Shown: positions 37,611 to 46,476 of the stretch, one piece after another
Numbering within the stretch: the stretch's first letter is position 1
How the letters are laid out: each line of letters starts with the position of its first letter
NCBI RefSeq assembly: GCF_000426345.1
Contig: NZ_AUFE01000015.1
Location: 62,001 to 126,000, forward strand
Source: Cupriavidus phytohabitans
Lineage (GTDB): Bacteria; Pseudomonadota; Gammaproteobacteria; Burkholderiales; Burkholderiaceae
DNA: 64,000 nt
Direction: 5' to 3'
Made by a program: the position numbers and the translations under genes
The notes under the pieces: model-generated
The model's input: only the letters and a program-made list of their open reading frames with translations
What the model was told of the DNA's origin: nothing
Databases searched by the model: none

Positions 37611-37708
37611 GACAGTACGCGCAGTACAGCGCCCTAGCGCATGCTAAGGCTCGCTAACGCACCGTAACGCACCACCACAACGCACCACAACGCGCCGTTG
37701 CGCGCGCC

Positions 37709-38941
37709 TCATACCGCCCCGGCCAGCTTCATCGCCGAGATCTGCGCTGGCGTGCGGCCCAGCCATTCGAGGATCTCGTCGGTATGCTCGCCCAGCAGCG
37801 GCGAGCGCTCCACCTGCACCGGCGATGCCGACATCGTGATCGGGCAGCCCAGCTGCACGTAGTTGCCGCGCTGCGGATGCTCCAGCTCGACCAGGTAGCC
37901 GCGCTGGTACAGCGACTGGTCCTCGATCAGGTCTTTCATCGACAGGATCGGGCCGCACGGCACATCCACCTCGTTGAGCGCGGCCATCACATCGAACTTG
38001 CTGACCTTGCTGGTCCATTTCTCGATCACGGCAAAGCAATCGGCGAGGTGCTTGAGGCGCGCTTCCGGCGTGGCGTAGTCCGGGTTGGTGATCAGGTCCT
38101 CGCGGCCGCACAGGCGCATCAGCGGCTCCCAGCCCTGGGGCTGGATGATGACGTAGACGTAGTCGTTGGGGCCGCCCGGCGCGCAGCGCAGCGCAGCGCC
38201 TGGCTGGCCGCCACCAGAGGCATTGCCTGCGCGCGGCACGTGGTCGCCGAACTCCTGGTTGGGATATTCGCGCAGCGGGCCGTTGTCCAGGCGCTGCTGG
38301 TCGCGCAGCTTGACGCGGCACAGATTCAGTACCGCATCCTGCATCGCCACCTCCACGCGCTGGCCGCGGCCGGTGTGCTCGCGGTGCAGCAGCGCGGCCA
38401 GGATGCCGACCACGCAATGGATGCCAGTGCCCGAGTCGCCGATCTGCGCGCCGGTCACGGTCGGCACGCCTTCGGCATCGCCGGTGGTCGAGGCGGAGCC
38501 GCCCATGCACTGCGCCACGTTCTCGTACGCCTTGCAGTCGGCATACGGCCCCGGGCCGAAGCCCTTGATCGAGGCATAGACCAGCCGCGGGTTCAGGTCC
38601 TGCAGGTGCTCCCAGTCGAAGCCGGCGCGCGCGAGCACGCCGGGCCCGAAGTTCTCGATCAGCACGTCACAGCGCTGTACCAGGTCTTCGAGCAGCGCCT
38701 TGCCTTCAGGCGTCTTCATGTTCAGCGTCAGGCTGCGCTTGTTGGAGTTGAGCATGGTGAAGTACAGGCTGTCGGCGTTGGGCACGTCGCGCAGCTGGCT
38801 GCGGGTAATGTCGCCGCGGCCGGGCATCTCCACCTTGATCACGTCCGCACCCAGCCACGCCATCAACTGCGTGGCCGAGGGGCCTGCCTGGACGTGGGTC
38901 ATGTCCAGGATGCGAACACCTTGCAGTGCCTTGGTTTCCAT
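37709..38941 (-). CDS. Second formyl-CoA transferase-like class III CoA-transferase
   Basis: A 410-residue paralogue of the frc at 29970. It has FTHVQAGP-like [13 protein letters not shown], the catalytic-Asp region IGDSGTGIH (DSG where Frc has DSN) and [10 protein letters not shown]. It probably transfers CoA between formyl-CoA and oxalate or another small dicarboxylate. Its own operator copy lies about 45 bases upstream, so it shares regulation with oxc-frc. The altered active-site loop may mean a different acceptor acid. Confidence 0.85.
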   Translation of the reverse strand: METKALQGVRILDMTHVQAGPSATQLMAWLGADVIKVEMPGRGDITRSQLRDVPNADSLYFTMLNSNKRSLTLNMKTPEGKALLEDLVQRCDVLIENFGPGVLARAGFDWEHLQDLNPRLVYASIKGFGPGPYADCKAYENVAQCMGGSASTTGDAEGVPTVTGAQIGDSGTGIHCVVGILAALLHREHTGRGQRVEVAMQDAVLNLCRVKLRDQQRLDNGPLREYPNQEFGDHVPRAGNASGGGQPGAALRCAPGGPNDYVYVIIQPQGWEPLMRLCGREDLITNPDYATPEARLKHLADCFAVIEKWTSKVSKFDVMAALNEVDVPCGPILSMKDLIEDQSLYQRGYLVELEHPQRGNYVQLGCPITMSASPVQVERSPLLGEHTDEILEWLGRTPAQISAMKLAGAV

Positions 38942-38986
38942 TGCGAAAGTCTCCTTTTAACCGCTGATTTTGTCGCTCCTGATGAC

Positions 38987-39006
38987 ATACGGTATGTGAT
39001 ATATCA
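38987..39006. promoter_or_regulatory. Oxalate-regulon operator copy 4 (upstream of the second frc)
   Basis: ATACGGTATGTGATATATCA, identical to copies 1 and 2, with flanks shared with copy 2. It sits about 45 bases before the CoA-transferase start, so a bound protein would overlap the promoter. Confidence 0.7.
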
Positions 39007-39127
39007 GAAGAGAGCAAGTGGAGTTTGGCAAGTGCAACAGAAATATCGACGATGCGGCGCAGCATATGCGGAGAAAGAGACACTTGATACAGAGGATGTC
39101 GCAGTCACCAGCGCTTGATTCTCACAT

Positions 39128-39144
39128 TGATATATCACATACCA
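39128..39144. promoter_or_regulatory. Oxalate-regulon operator copy 5 (inverted)
   Basis: TGATATATCACATACCA, opposite orientation to copy 4 and 141 bases from it, just beyond the gntR terminator. The same inverted pairing is seen before oxc. Confidence 0.6.
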
Positions 39145-39177
39145 TCTGGCGAAATGCATCGACGCCGGCACGTAACA

Positions 39178-39205
39178 AAAACGGCGGACCGAAGTCCGCC
39201 GTTTT
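39178..39205 (-). terminator. Intrinsic terminator of the GntR gene
   Basis: AAAACGGCGGAC and GTCCGCCGTTTT form a perfect 12-base-pair stem with a 4-base loop. On the minus strand the stem is followed by T, making a good U-tail. 18 bases from the gntR stop. Confidence 0.85.
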
Positions 39206-39222
39206 GCCCTGCAATGCTCACC

Positions 39223-39942
39223 TCAGTCGAGGAAATCGCAGTGCTTCTCCACGTAGTCCGCCAGGTCCAGCGAGTGCTGACGCACCAGCCGCTCGGCCAG
39301 TTCGGTATCGCGCTTCTCCAGCGCTTCGATGATGCGCAGGTGATCCACGATCGACCTTGCCGCGCGGTCGCTCTGCGAGATCGTCATCTTCCGGATCGCG
39401 CGCACATGGATAAAGATATTGCGGATCGTGTCCATGATGATCTGCGACCTGGACAACTGCACGATCGCCTGGTGGAACGCGATATTGGCGTCGGAATACT
39501 CCTCGATATGTTCCGCCGGCGTGGAATCGCGGAAGCTGTCGAACATGCGGCGCAGCTGGGCGATTTCCTGGTCGGTGGCATTCTGCGTGGCAAGGCGCGC
39601 CGCCATGCTCTCCAGCGCCGCCCACATCTGGATCATCTCTACGATCTCGCGCTTGGTCTTGCGCATGATGTAGATGCCGCGGCGCGGCACGGTGCGCAGG
39701 AAGCCTTCCTGCTCCAGCAGCGTCATGGCTTCGCGGATCGGCGTGCGGCTGACGCCCATGGCTTCGCTCAGCACCCTTTCGTCGAGTCGGATTTCGTCGT
39801 GCGACTGGTAGATATCGGCGTCGGCGATGGCCTGCCGCAGCATGGCATAGGCCTGGTCGCGCAGGCTGGCGCCCGCGTTGATCGGTTGCACGGACAAGGT
39901 CAGCCCGTTGGGCTGGACAATGGATTGTGGTTGCGCAGACAT
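39223..39942 (-). CDS. FCD-domain GntR regulator, probable regulator of the oxalate genes
   Basis: A 239-residue protein. The N-terminal winged helix has DQAYAMLRQAIADADIY and SEAMGVSRTPIREAMTLLEQEG. The C-terminal FCD ligand domain carries the metal-binding His pattern (AFHQAIVQL, IRNIFIHVRAI, LVRQHSLDLADYV). FCD regulators usually respond to organic acids. It lies amid eight copies of one operator-like motif, including one 154 bases before its own start, so autoregulation and control of oxc, frc and oxlT are likely. The start at 39942 is preferred over a longer reading. Confidence 0.85.
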   Translation of the reverse strand: MSAQPQSIVQPNGLTLSVQPINAGASLRDQAYAMLRQAIADADIYQSHDEIRLDERVLSEAMGVSRTPIREAMTLLEQEGFLRTVPRRGIYIMRKTKREIVEMIQMWAALESMAARLATQNATDQEIAQLRRMFDSFRDSTPAEHIEEYSDANIAFHQAIVQLSRSQIIMDTIRNIFIHVRAIRKMTISQSDRAARSIVDHLRIIEALEKRDTELAERLVRQHSLDLADYVEKHCDFLD

Positions 39943-40095
39943 GGAATAGGCTCGTGTGAGACCGGTGGCGCGGCGGCCGGAATGGCTGCCCGCCACATTT
40001 CCGCACAGCTTAGCAAAACGCTCGACTCATTACGAAAATGCATCAAGCAATACGTCGCGGTCATGCATCGGCACCGTCAGCGTGCGCGGTCTATC

Positions 40096-40113
40096 GTATA
40101 TGGTATATCACAA
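40096..40113. promoter_or_regulatory. Oxalate-regulon operator copy 6 (upstream of the GntR gene)
   Basis: GTATATGGTATATCACAA, a diverged copy that keeps the GGTATATCA part. It would allow autoregulation of the GntR gene. Between 39943 and 40230 I see no gene. Confidence 0.45.
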
Positions 40114-40229
40114 TCGTCTTGCCATTTCTTGCCCAAAAGCGGGGCAGGCGCAACATTGAGGCGGCCCTCTCGCGGCGGGAGGGCCAAAACCCTTGCCCTC
40201 TCCCGCCCGCCATCCACTCCCGCCGGCGG

Positions 40230-41207
40230 CTACGCGGCGAGCTTGGCCATCGAGTCACGCTGCTTGATCAAACCCAGCACGGCGTCACACATCGGCGTCG
40301 GTTGCCCGACCAACCGGCCCATTTCCTGCACCACCGTGAGCAGCGGGTCGATTTCCATGGCGCGCCCCGCCTCCAGGTCCTGCAACATTGAAGTCTTGTG
40401 CGCTCCCACCGCTCCCGCGCCGTCGATGCGCCGCTCGACGTCGACGCGGAACTTGACCCCGAAGCGCTCGGCAATGCCCTGCGCCTCCACCATCATCTGG
40501 CGCGATAGTGCGCGCGTGGCAGGATCCGAGGTAATGACGTCGAGCGTGGCATGGGTCAGCGCGCTGATCGGGTTAAAGCAAAGGTTGCCCCACAGCTTCA
40601 GCCAGATTTCGTCGCGGATGTTGTCGCGCACCGGCGCCTCCAGGTCAGCCGCCATCATCAGCTCGCTGAGCCGGGTCACGCGGGTTGAACGGCTGCCATC
40701 CGGCTCGCCCAGCGGAAATTTCTTGCCATACACATGCTTGATCACGCCGGGCGCGACGATTTCGGCAGCAGGATAGACCACGCAGCCGATTGCGCGCTCC
40801 GGCCCGAAGCCACGCCATTGCCGGCCGCCCGGGTCGACGCTTTCCAGCGTCGACCCCGCCAGCTCGCCGCCGTGCTTGTGGAAATACCAGTAAGGAATGC
40901 CATTGACGCCGGTCACGATCGCGGTCTCCGGACCCAGCAGCGGCTGGATCAGGTCTACCACGCCCGGCACCGAATGCGCCTTCAGCGTAATGAAGACGTA
41001 GTCCTGCGGCCCCAGCTCGCGCGGATCGCTGGTGCAACGCACCCGCGCCGCACGCTCCTCGCCGTCGATCAGCAGCCGGACCCCGTGTTCCTGCATCGCC
41101 GCCAGGTGCGGGCCGCGCGCGACGAAGCTGACATCGGCTCCCGCGCGTGCCAGCTGCGCCCCGACATAGCCGCCGATGGCACCTGCGCCGTAGATACACA
41201 CTTTCAT
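40230..41207 (-). CDS. PanE/ApbA-like 2-dehydropantoate 2-reductase family protein
   Basis: A 325-residue NADP-dependent reductase with the N-terminal MKVCIYGAGAIGGYVG Rossmann loop, a conserved Lys in TLKAHSVPG and the second-domain WLKLWGNLCFNPISALT. True PanE makes pantoate for CoA. Paralogues in catabolic clusters reduce other 2-oxo acids. An oxalate-regulon operator about 35 bases upstream suggests this one belongs to oxalate/glyoxylate metabolism or to CoA supply for the CoA-dependent oxalate cycle. The substrate is open. Confidence 0.85.
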   Translation of the reverse strand: MKVCIYGAGAIGGYVGAQLARAGADVSFVARGPHLAAMQEHGVRLLIDGEERAARVRCTSDPRELGPQDYVFITLKAHSVPGVVDLIQPLLGPETAIVTGVNGIPYWYFHKHGGELAGSTLESVDPGGRQWRGFGPERAIGCVVYPAAEIVAPGVIKHVYGKKFPLGEPDGSRSTRVTRLSELMMAADLEAPVRDNIRDEIWLKLWGNLCFNPISALTHATLDVITSDPATRALSRQMMVEAQGIAERFGVKFRVDVERRIDGAGAVGAHKTSMLQDLEAGRAMEIDPLLTVVQEMGRLVGQPTPMCDAVLGLIKQRDSMAKLAA

Positions 41208-41240
41208 TTGCTGTCTCCTTGATGGCTCGATTGGATCTTT

Positions 41241-41257
41241 TGATATATCACATACTA
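41241..41257. promoter_or_regulatory. Oxalate-regulon operator copy 7 (upstream of the PanE-like gene)
   Basis: TGATATATCACATACTA, one base different from copy 5, 34 bases before the PanE-like start. Inverted relative to copies 1, 2 and 4. Confidence 0.6.
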
Positions 41258-41390
41258 TATTCCACTAAGACGCAAAACAACCTTTATCTTTGCGGACACA
41301 TTCAGGCAAGCGGCGCTGCGCTAACATGAAGCTTCGTGCGCCTGGAACGATGCCCGGGCGCCGGTTGCTTACTGACACCGGAGCCCACTG

Positions 41391-42146
41391 ATGGAATCGT
41401 CGCTGGCATTGCTGCAGGACCCCGCCGCCTGGGCGGCGCTCGCCACGCTGGTGGCCATGGAAATCGTGCTGGGGATCGATAACCTCATCTTCATTTCGAT
41501 CCTGACCAACAAGCTGCCCGCAGAGATGCGCGAGAAGGCGCGCAAGGTCGGCATCACCCTGGCGCTGCTGATGCGTCTCGGCCTGCTGGCCACCATCGCC
41601 ATCATCGTCAAGCTGACCGAGCCGGTCTTCACAATCCTTGGCCAGGGGCTGTCGTGGCGCGACATGATCCTCATCGCCGGCGGCGCCTTCCTGGTGTGGA
41701 AGGCGACCCGCGAGATCCATCACCACGTCACCGCGGGCGAGGAAGGCGAAGACAATGGCACCGGCAAGGTGGCGCACAGCTTTGCCGCCGCGATCGGCCA
41801 GATCCTGGTGCTCGACCTGGTGTTTTCGATCGACAGCATCATCACGGCGGTCGGCATGACCGAGCATGTCCAGATCATGTTCGTCGCGGTGATCGCCGCG
41901 GTGATGGCGATGCTGTTCGCCGCCACGCCGCTGGCCAACTTCATCAACCGCAACCCGACCATCGTGATGCTGGCGCTGGCCTTCCTGATGATGATCGGCA
42001 TGACGCTGATCGCCGAAGGGCTCGGCACTCATGTGCCGAAGGGCTATATCTATACGGCGATGGCGTTCTCGGCCGCGGTGGAAGGGCTGAACATGCTGGC
42101 GCGGCAGCGGCGCCACGCGCGTCGCACGCGCGGCGAGGCGCATTGA
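41391..42146 (+). CDS. TerC-family integral membrane protein
   Basis: A 251-residue protein with about seven hydrophobic helices. Conserved acidic residues lie in the membrane ([32 protein letters not shown]), forming the two-fold repeat of the family. TerC/Alx/YkoY relatives handle manganese export or metal insertion into exported proteins, and some give tellurite resistance. No ter genes are beside it, so a metal-homeostasis role is more likely. Confidence 0.88.
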   Translation: MESSLALLQDPAAWAALATLVAMEIVLGIDNLIFISILTNKLPAEMREKARKVGITLALLMRLGLLATIAIIVKLTEPVFTILGQGLSWRDMILIAGGAFLVWKATREIHHHVTAGEEGEDNGTGKVAHSFAAAIGQILVLDLVFSIDSIITAVGMTEHVQIMFVAVIAAVMAMLFAATPLANFINRNPTIVMLALAFLMMIGMTLIAEGLGTHVPKGYIYTAMAFSAAVEGLNMLARQRRHARRTRGEAH

Positions 42147-42277
42147 GCGCAGCGGCGGCAGAATGTGACACATGTGCCGCCGCGGGCTGTAACAGACGGT
42201 GTCCGAACTTTTCCCGGGAAACGCCGTCTCTTAGAGTTCTGCTCAACCCATGGACAAGGAAAGGACGCTTTCGCCAC

Positions 42278-43879
42278 ATGATGAACCGCCGAACCCTGCT
42301 GGTCTCCGCCACCGCCTCCGCCGCCCTGGCCGCGCTGGGCATTACCCCATCGGTGCTGGCAGCCAGCCGGATCAAGCTTGGCGAAGCCCGGCCCTTCGGC
42401 TTCGACGCCCTGATCGAGCGCGCGCGCGCGCTCGCTGCCAAGCCCTATGTGCCCCCGCCCTCGCCGCCTGCCGACGTGCTGTCGCGCATCGACTACGATG
42501 CCCATGGCAAGATCCGGTTCCGCACCGACGATGCACTGTTTGCCAAGGGTCCGGGCCAGTTCCCGGTCACCTTCTTCCACCTCGGGACCTACTTCCGCAC
42601 CCCGGTGCGCATGCATGTGATCGAGCGCGGCAAGGACGGCGCCGGCCGCGCCCGCGAGATCGTCTATGACGATGCCTATTTCGACATGCCCGCCGACAGC
42701 CCCGCGCATAAGTTGCCGCCGGGCAGCGGCTTCGCCGGCTTCCGTTTCCAGGAAAGCCGCCTCGGCGACCAGAAGACGCGCGACTGGCGCAAGAACGACT
42801 GGGTCGCCTTCCTGGGCGCCTCCTACTTCCGCGCCATCGGCGACCTGTACCAGTACGGGCTGTCGGCGCGCGGCATCGCCATCGACGTGGCCGAAGCCGG
42901 AAAGCCCGAGGAATTCCCGGCGTTCACCCATTTCTGGTTCGAGACCCCGGAAGGCAACGGCGATACCGTCACGGTCTACGCCCTGCTAGACGGCCCCAGC
43001 ATCTCTGGCGCCTACCGCTTCGTGATGCAGCGCGCCAAGGCCGTGATCATGGATGTGGAATGCGCGCTGTTCCTGCGCAAGGACGTGGCGCGGCTGGGAC
43101 TGGCACCGCTGACCTCGATGTACTGGTTCTCGGAAAGCATCAAGGGAATCGCCGACTGGCGTCCGGAAGTCCATGACTCCGACGGCCTGGCCATCTGGAA
43201 CGGCGCCGGCGAGCATATCTGGCGCCCGCTCAACAACCCGCCCCAGACCACGGCATCGGCATTCTCCGACGACAACCCCAAGGGGTTCGGCCTGCTGCAG
43301 CGCGACCGCCTGTTCGACCACTACCAGGACGGCGTCAACTACGAACGGCGCCCGAGCCTGTGGGTCGAGCCGCGCGACGGCTGGGGCGCCGGTGCCGTGC
43401 AACTGGTCGAGCTGCGCACCGACGACGAGATCCACGACAACATCGTCGCCATGTGGGTCCCCAAGGCTCCCGCCAAGGCCGGCGCCACCTACCGCCTGCG
43501 CTATCGCCTGCACTGGCAGGCCGACGAACCGAACCCGTCGCCGCTGGCGCGCTGCGTGGCCACGCGCCTGGGCAACGGCGGCCAGCCCGGGCAGCCGCGG
43601 CCCAAGGGAGTGCGCAAGTTCATGGTCGAGTTCAAGGGCGCGCCGCTGGAAAAACTGCCGTTCGGCGTCAAGCCCGAAGCGGTGCTGACCGCTTCGCGCG
43701 GCACCTTCTCCTATGTCTTCACCGAAGCCGTGCCCAACAACGTGCCCGGCCACTGGCGCGCCCAGTTCGACCTGGCCACCGACGGCAAGGGGCCGGTCGA
43801 CATCCGCCTGTTCCTGCGCCTGGACGGCAAGCCGCTGTCCGAGACGTGGCTGTACCAGTACCACCCTCCGCAGGCATAA
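42278..43879 (+). CDS. opgD: Glucan biosynthesis protein D (periplasmic)
   Basis: A 533-residue MdoG/OpgD-family protein. The N terminus MMNRRTLLVSATASAALA is a twin-arginine signal, which points to OpgD (Tat-exported) rather than OpgG (Sec). The body shows the family run from GQFPVTFFHLGTYFRTPV to SMYWFSESIKGI and DWRPEVHDSDGLAIW. It works in the periplasm on osmoregulated glucans. It stands alone without opgH. The first of two adjacent ATGs is taken as start. Confidence 0.9.
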   Translation: MMNRRTLLVSATASAALAALGITPSVLAASRIKLGEARPFGFDALIERARALAAKPYVPPPSPPADVLSRIDYDAHGKIRFRTDDALFAKGPGQFPVTFFHLGTYFRTPVRMHVIERGKDGAGRAREIVYDDAYFDMPADSPAHKLPPGSGFAGFRFQESRLGDQKTRDWRKNDWVAFLGASYFRAIGDLYQYGLSARGIAIDVAEAGKPEEFPAFTHFWFETPEGNGDTVTVYALLDGPSISGAYRFVMQRAKAVIMDVECALFLRKDVARLGLAPLTSMYWFSESIKGIADWRPEVHDSDGLAIWNGAGEHIWRPLNNPPQTTASAFSDDNPKGFGLLQRDRLFDHYQDGVNYERRPSLWVEPRDGWGAGAVQLVELRTDDEIHDNIVAMWVPKAPAKAGATYRLRYRLHWQADEPNPSPLARCVATRLGNGGQPGQPRPKGVRKFMVEFKGAPLEKLPFGVKPEAVLTASRGTFSYVFTEAVPNNVPGHWRAQFDLATDGKGPVDIRLFLRLDGKPLSETWLYQYHPPQA

Positions 43880-44004
43880 CCCTGCCCCGGGCGCAGCCGG
43901 CAGCCGGCGCCGCTTTGCAGGATATTGCGACGCCGTGATGTCAGGCGCGCTTGAGCGGGTATGATGGCTGGCTACGACAGTCAAACCGCACCAGTCAGCC
44001 TCAC

Positions 44005-44697
44005 ATGATTTCTCAAGAGTTTGCCGGTGCCGCCGACGGCGGCCAGGCTGCATCGCTCCCGCGCTCGGAGCGCGCCTACCAGCAACTGCGCGCCGCCATC
44101 CAGGCGGGTCAGCTATCTCCCGGCACCCGGCTGCGCGAAGTGGAACTGGCGGAATCGCTGGGGTTGTCGCGCACGCCGGTGCGCGAAGCGCTGTCGCGGC
44201 TGGAGTCGGAAGGCCTGGTGGTCAACGAGCCCAACCGGGGCATGATGGTGACCCAGCTCGACGCCAGCATGGTCAGCGAGCTGTATGTGATGCGCGAGGT
44301 GCTGGAAGGCACCGCCGCGGCCCTGGCCGCGCGCCATGCCACCGATGTGGAGATTTCGCTGCTGCGCGATATCGTCGAGCGCGACCTGGCGTTCGCCGAC
44401 GATCCCGACCGCCTGGCGCAGAACAACCGGCTGTTCCACGAAACCCTCCACCGCTGCGCCCACAACCGCTACCTGCTGAAAAACCTGCGGTCGCTGCACG
44501 AATCAATGGCGTTGCTGGGACGCACCACGCTGGCGGTGCCCGGACGCGCGCGCAGCTCCTATGAAGAGCACACCGCCCTGGTCGAAGCGCTGGAAAAACG
44601 TGATCCGGCGCAGGCCGAGCAGATCGCGCGGCGCCATATCCAGCAGGCCTACAAGGTGAGGCTGTCGCTATGGATCCAGGAGCAGTCCGGCAGCTAA
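44005..44697 (+). CDS. FCD-domain GntR regulator
   Basis: A 230-residue GntR/FCD protein. Its DNA-binding part reads SERAYQQLRAAIQAGQLSPG and LAESLGLSRTPVREALSRLESEG. The FCD domain follows with FHETLHRCAHNRYLL and a C-terminal RHIQQAYKVR. The ATG at 44005 gives normal length; an upstream in-frame ATG is less likely. It is followed after 18 bases by the convergent exporter gene. The target is unknown. Confidence 0.83.
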   Translation: MISQEFAGAADGGQAASLPRSERAYQQLRAAIQAGQLSPGTRLREVELAESLGLSRTPVREALSRLESEGLVVNEPNRGMMVTQLDASMVSELYVMREVLEGTAAALAARHATDVEISLLRDIVERDLAFADDPDRLAQNNRLFHETLHRCAHNRYLLKNLRSLHESMALLGRTTLAVPGRARSSYEEHTALVEALEKRDPAQAEQIARRHIQQAYKVRLSLWIQEQSGS

Positions 44698-44715
44698 GCC
44701 TCCGGGCCAGGGCGC

Positions 44716-45603
44716 TCAGGCAGCCGCCTGCGCCCGCGCCGTACGCAGCGTGCCGACGCTCAGCACAGCCAGGGCAAGCAGGATCAACACCACCGCGTAT
44801 AGCGTCTGCGGTGCGATCTGCTCCCCGCCCAGCCACGCACCCATCGCCAGCGCCACCGGCGGATTGACGTAGACATAGCTCGTCGACAGCGTCTGGCTGA
44901 CCGTCGCCACCAGGTACATATAGGCGGAGAACGCCACCAGCGAACCCGCCACCACCAGGTAGACCCAGGCCCAGCCGGCCTGCTCGCTGATCGACGACAG
45001 CGACGCCGGCCACGGCTCCTGCCGCAGCGCCGACAGCACCATCAGCACCACCCCGCCGATCAGCATCTCCATGGCGAAGGCCGCCCCGCCCTGTGGCAGC
45101 TCGAGGCGCCGCACCAGCTGCGAGCCGAACGACCAGCTCGCCACCGCCAGCATCAGCGCCACCACGCCACCCGTGCTGACGCGGAATTCGGCCCCGGCGG
45201 TCAGCACCAGGATGCCCGCGCTGCCGATTGTAATCGCCACATATTCATACCACTTTGGCCGCTGGCCGAAGCAGGCTGCCCAGATCAGCGCAAAGATCGG
45301 CATCGAGCCGATCATGACCGTGGTCGCGCCCGACGAGATGGTCTGCTCGGCAATCGCGGTCAATCCCATGCCGCCTACCAGCAGGAACAGCGCCGGCACC
45401 GCACAGTTGCGCAGCAGCCGCCACTGCGGCATGGGCGTGCCGCGCCACGCCAGCCAGGCGGTCAACAGCAGGCCCGCGCAGAGAAAGCGCGTACCTGTCA
45501 TGAACAGCGGCGGAAAGCTCTCCAGCGTAAAGCGGATCGCCAGATAGGTCGTGCCCCAGACCACGTAAGTGATCAGCAGGCAAATGAGGACAAGCGGCGG
45601 CAT
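44716..45603 (-). CDS. EamA/DMT-family exporter
   Basis: A 295-residue protein of ten hydrophobic helices in two EamA repeats. The first repeat has LITYVVWGTTYLAIRFTLES; the second ends with AYMYLVATVSQTLSTSYVYV and PPVALAMGAWLGGEQI. The YedA/RhaT-like drug/metabolite group exports amino acids or metabolites. The ATG at 45603 is used; a longer reading adds a non-hydrophobic lead. Confidence 0.85.
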   Translation of the reverse strand: MPPLVLICLLITYVVWGTTYLAIRFTLESFPPLFMTGTRFLCAGLLLTAWLAWRGTPMPQWRLLRNCAVPALFLLVGGMGLTAIAEQTISSGATTVMIGSMPIFALIWAACFGQRPKWYEYVAITIGSAGILVLTAGAEFRVSTGGVVALMLAVASWSFGSQLVRRLELPQGGAAFAMEMLIGGVVLMVLSALRQEPWPASLSSISEQAGWAWVYLVVAGSLVAFSAYMYLVATVSQTLSTSYVYVNPPVALAMGAWLGGEQIAPQTLYAVVLILLALAVLSVGTLRTARAQAAA

Positions 45604-45753
45604 GGTCGCGGAAGGTTCTGCGAAGGCATCCAAGATAGCCTCCGGCGTCGCCGCGACAAAACGAAAAGGTCTGGCAAGCCTTGTCAAAGTTGCTCACAAG
45701 GCATATCGACCTGCACGTGACCCGCCGATGGGGCAAACGAGCAGGCAAAACAA

Positions 45754-45797
45754 AACCGGCCGCGTCTTGCCCGTGGCGGGCGCGCGTCTGGCCGGTT
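45754..45797 (-). terminator. Long hairpin terminator
   Basis: AACCGGCC and GGCCGGTT close a GC-rich hairpin with an inner paired part. On the minus strand it is followed by TTTTG. It lies 53 bases beyond the stop of the small gene at 45850-46035. Confidence 0.65.
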
Positions 45798-45849
45798 CTA
45801 CAACGCAGCCACCAAGGGCCGCAGGTACTGCAATACCGCTGGTAACTGC

Positions 45850-46035
45850 TTAGCCGTTGGCGTAGACCACCTTGGCCTTGCGGGCTTGCGACTGCAGGCG
45901 GGCGATGACTTCCTGCACTGCGGCGATGGCGCGCTTGGCGTCTTGCACGAAGCCCAGGCTTTGCTTGCCCAGCTCATGCTCGATGAGGTCACGTTCCAGT
46001 TGATCGGTCAGCTTGATATCGGATTGGGTGTTCAT
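45850..46035 (-). CDS. Small charged hypothetical protein
   Basis: A 61-residue soluble, helical protein rich in Gln, Lys and Glu (ELGKQSLGFVQDAKRAI). A strong purine-rich ribosome binding site (GAAAGGAAGGAAG) precedes the ATG, and a terminator follows. I do not recognise the family. It is the last core gene before the Tn7-like module; the module's repeats start some 60 bases upstream of its ATG. Confidence 0.65.
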   Translation of the reverse strand: MNTQSDIKLTDQLERDLIEHELGKQSLGFVQDAKRAIAAVQEVIARLQSQARKAKVVYANG

Positions 46036-46094
46036 GGCTTCCTTCCTTTCAGGGGTTACCCTTATGGGGTTTTCCCGAATTGTAGCAAAGGAAT

Positions 46095-46223
46095 TGTCGC
46101 GTTGCAGCATTAGGTGATAGTACGTATGCGGGAAAGCAACGGTACAAATGGGAAGTTAGGCAATTCATGGCTGAAATGCCGCGTTATGATTTCAGGAAAG
46201 AAATGCCGCATTACGCTTATCGG
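46095..46223. repeat. Repeat array resembling TnsB-binding sites, probable left end of the Tn7-like element
   Basis: Two strong units, AAATGCCGCGTTATG at 46174 and AAATGCCGCATTACG at 46201, lie 27 bases apart. A weaker AAATGGGAAGTTAGG starts at 46146, 28 bases before. TGCAGCATTAGG at 46103 is a fourth. TGTCGCG at 46095 would fit a terminal TG. Direct repeats of about 20 bases near a terminus are how Tn7-like ends bind TnsB. The array is seen; its role is inferred. Confidence 0.55.
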
Positions 46224-46303
46224 TCACTTTCTCTATAAGATGTTATGAACCAGTCTCAAATGTGCACGATTCGCTTGCAAGGTCCGTGGAGACATCGCCC
46301 CCA

Positions 46304-46329
46304 AAAACTAGAGGGTTTCCTCTAGTTTT
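46304..46329 (-). terminator. Intrinsic terminator of the tns operon
   Basis: AAAACTAGAGG and CCTCTAGTTTT form a perfect 11-base-pair stem with a GTTT loop. On the minus strand the stem runs into TTTTT, giving a textbook terminator about 150 bases after the tniQ stop. Confidence 0.85.
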
Positions 46330-46476
46330 GCGCGGCGTACTTGGCCGCGGGACACCATCGCTGGCCAAGGCAAGTCGGGCACACGGCTTAAAGCGCTACC
46401 GCTGTCAGAGTCGGGCCGCTGATCAAATGGATGACCGAGGGTGCCCTCGCCGCTGAGGGTCAGTGAGCCGGCGCGT

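Noticed and set aside
37640-37690. Tandem AACGCACCAC-like units as a possible regulatory array
   Set aside because: The units are irregular and lie downstream of one gene and beyond the end of another. They look like simple low-complexity sequence beside a dispersed hairpin.
41391-42146. Tellurite resistance call for the TerC-family gene
   Set aside because: No other ter genes are present. The family is broader and includes manganese exporters, so only the family is named.
46146-46223. CRISPR-like short repeats
   Set aside because: Spacing is only 27-28 bases between unit starts, with imperfect copies, too few units and no cas genes. TnsB-type end sites are a better reading.
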